NCBI RefSeq assembly: GCF_001649575.2
Contig: NC_051448.1
Coordinates: forward strand, 15,941,819-16,005,818
Direction of reading: 5' to 3'
DNA: 64,000 bases
DNA from: Kryptolebias marmoratus
Taxonomy: Eukaryota; Chordata; Actinopteri; Cyprinodontiformes; Rivulidae
A model generated the notes under the pieces. The model was not told the DNA's origin. It searched no databases and saw only the letters and a list, made by a program, of their open reading frames with translations. The stretch's first letter is position 1, and each line of letters begins with the position of its first letter. Positions 62,070 to 64,000 of this stretch are shown piece by piece. Position numbers and translations under genes: made by a program.

Positions 62070-62640
62070 TATTACAGGGGTTTTAAAATGAGTAGAGGCC
62101 TAGCAGTCCTTGAAGGAATGCATGTCGCCCGCTGCCTTTCGTGCCAGAGTTTTACACTGAAATCCCCTCATGATGAGAAGGGACAGAGACGAATCTGTTT
62201 TGGTCAAATCTTGTGATCAGTGTGTGATCTCGTGTAATACTGCAAGCTTTTACGTGATCTGTCAGAGCTTGAAGTTATAGCTATTTTGTTCTTGGCAAAG
62301 GTCAGTCAGCTGTGGCGGCCATCTTGAATTGGGTTGACTCCAAAAGGTCATCAGTTGGAGATGAACAGCCAATCATTACTTATTGAGAGTTTTATTTAAA
62401 ATATATATATATATATATGTCCAGTGAATCCAAAAAAAGGTTAAAAAACAAAAACAACTGGACTTCTATTTTGTAGTTGAAGTTGTAGTGTTCAACTACA
62501 GAGTAGAAGTCCAGTTGTTTTTGTTTTTTTAACCTTTTTTGGATTTACTATGGCCTGGATGACTGAGAATCTACACCAGAATATGTCCAGTGGTTTCTTC
62601 AGATATTTTGCTAACAGAATGACAGGATTTATAAACATAC
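62070..62640 (-). repeat. Dispersed family 3 copy interrupted by a palindromic repeat
   Basis: 'ggcctagcagtccttgaagg', 'ggcggccatcttgaattggg' and 'gatattttgctaacag' are family words. The copy is split at 62426/62581 by the hairpin repeat listed next. A short (AT)n run at 62398-62418 adjoins the insertion. Confidence 0.6.
62427..62580 (+). mobile_element. Palindromic repeat with 12-bp target duplication
   Basis: The same arms and tail as the copy at 24710, but with the centre deleted, leaving a hairpin of about 55-bp arms. 'atatgtccagtg' stands immediately on both sides (62415-62426 and 62581-62592). An exact 12-bp duplication is longer than the 2-8 bp usual for hAT, Tc1 or TTAA elements and hints at a retroposition-like mechanism, although part of it overlaps an (AT)n run. 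Confidence 0.75.
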
Positions 62641-63230
62641 ATGTGAAAAGTAAAGTTAATATACTTCATCTGATTCTGTAGAGACTAATCAGTGCTTTAG
62701 ATTTCATTCATACACCGACGGGGCACGTTGGAGGCAATGAGGGGTCCAGTGTCTCACCCAGGGACACTTCGACATGTGACTGCTGCCACGAATCAAACCT
62801 CTGCTCTAACCACTGATCTACTGCTGCGCCTACTGAGTCATCATGAGCCTCGTTTCCCCCGTCACCTCAAAATGTGTGCCTTTAACGTAAACAGCATGGC
62901 ATCCGCCCAGGCAATAAACTCACTCCATACTTTTCACAATTACAAATTCAGAACAGAAATTTTTTATTATTATTATTTTATTTTCAAACTGATAATTTGG
63001 CCAACATCTCAGCAGCCTTGTTACAGTGGAGTCCCTCAAAAAAATGAAGACTTTAGGGAATAACTCCCACAAATTTAAACTCTTTACTCGTTAGTAATCT
63101 GCTCTGTAATCCCTTGTCAGAAAAGAGTCTTGAATTTAAAAGTGCTTTGGTTTCATGTTTAAAATTGGAACTTTTATATGTAAAGAGCAGGTAACAAATA
63201 AAAAAATATACATGTAAAAAAAATCCTATA

Positions 63231-63463
63231 CAGGTACTGGTCATAAAATTAGAATATCATGAAAAAGTAGATTGATTTCAGTAATTCCATTTAAAAAGTG
63301 AAACTTGTATTTTATATTCATACATTACATACAAACTCATATATTTCAAATGTTTATTTCGTTTAATTTTGATGATTACAAATGACAACAAATGAAAATC
63401 TCAAATTCATCATATCAGAAAATTAGAATCTTGTGAAAAGGTTCAAAATTGATGGCACCTGGT
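63231..63463 (+). mobile_element. Tc1/mariner-type element end, truncated by an assembly gap
   Basis: 'caggtactggtcataaaatt' followed by 'agaatatcatgaaaaagtag' after a TA dinucleotide is the terminal region of a Tc1-like transposon that I recall from many teleosts. The element runs into the N run, so its transposase, if any, is not visible. Confidence 0.65.
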
Positions 63464-63782
63464 NNNNNNNNNNNNNNNNNNNNNNNNNNNNNNNNNNNNN
63501 NNNNNNNNNNNNNNNNNNNNNNNNNNNNNNNNNNNNNNNNNNNNNNNNNNNNNNNNNNNNNNNNNNNNNNNNNNNNNNNNNNNNNNNNNNNNNNNNNNNN
63601 NNNNNNNNNNNNNNNNNNNNNNNNNNNNNNNNNNNNNNNNNNNNNNNNNNNNNNNNNNNNNNNNNNNNNNNNNNNNNNNNNNNNNNNNNNNNNNNNNNNN
63701 NNNNNNNNNNNNNNNNNNNNNNNNNNNNNNNNNNNNNNNNNNNNNNNNNNNNNNNNNNNNNNNNNNNNNNNNNNNNNNNNNN
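63464..63782. other. Assembly gap (319 N)
   Basis: A run of N, apparently caused by the repetitive Tc1-like element. Open frames across it are artefacts. The 218 bases after the gap show nothing recognisable. Confidence 1.
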
Positions 63783-64000
63783 GCTAAGAAAAATTATGTA
63801 CTTACCTGGTGAAAGATTGAAAACTCTGCATGTCATATAATATGGTCTAAAATGAGCATGTAAGGTGAGAACCGTGGGTTCATTTGGGTTTAGAATTCAA
63901 GATATTATTACCGTTATTTCACAGCATGTCCTAAAGGAAGTGCTTCTGTTTAATGATTTGATACAACAGAAACAGTAGTGTTTTATTTTATAAATAATTC

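Noticed and set aside
1..64000. Search for tRNA, rRNA, CRISPR or bacterial-type operon features.
   Set aside because: None seen. Introns, microsatellites and transposon types mark this as vertebrate nuclear DNA.

Overview
The window is vertebrate nuclear DNA, almost certainly from a teleost fish and probably a percomorph. It holds four multi-exon protein genes with GT-AG introns. Each was assembled by following codon phase across every splice junction and comparing the product with remembered vertebrate orthologues. Between and inside the genes lie many fish-type transposon remnants (hAT, a TTAA-type MITE family, Tc1-like, non-LTR fragments, a solo LTR) and microsatellites. Two assembly gaps are present (52246-52927 and 63464-63782).

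Layout. 1-8270: AT-rich intergenic DNA with no supportable gene. 8270-9060: transposon debris, including a 103-bp tandem repeat. 9150-19930 (+): FERMT1 (kindlin-1), one 5'UTR exon plus 15 coding exons, 667 aa. 19931-22700: intergenic, with a LINE fragment and a TTAGC-rich repeat. 22737-28875 (+): TRMT6, the non-catalytic subunit of the tRNA m1A58 methyltransferase, 12 coding exons, 471 aa, behind a CCAAT promoter. 29637-33756 (-): CHGB (secretogranin-1), 7 coding exons, 591 aa, tail-to-tail with TRMT6. 33.9-50.5 kb: about 16.6 kb of intergenic DNA dominated by nested repeats. 50586-59549 (+): an SLC23-family nucleobase/ascorbate transporter of the SLC23A4 (SNBT1-like) type, 12 coding exons, 608 aa. 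59.6-64 kb: repeats.

The order FERMT1 - TRMT6 - CHGB, with TRMT6 and CHGB convergent, matches human 20p12.3. The genes that lie between TRMT6 and FERMT1 in human (MCM8, CRLS1, LRRN4) are not seen here. The four genes are neighbours by ancestry, not a functional unit: integrin activation, tRNA modification, secretory-granule cargo and membrane transport.

Best leads. (1) Eight tandem Trp-containing units in CHGB, most of them bracketed by Lys-Arg, looking like a multi-copy peptide precursor. (2) A Gly-to-Ala change in the otherwise near-invariant NAT signature of the SLC23 protein. (3) Several insertions with exact target-site duplications, two of them confirmed against uninterrupted paralogous copies in the same window. 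No wholly novel system was found.
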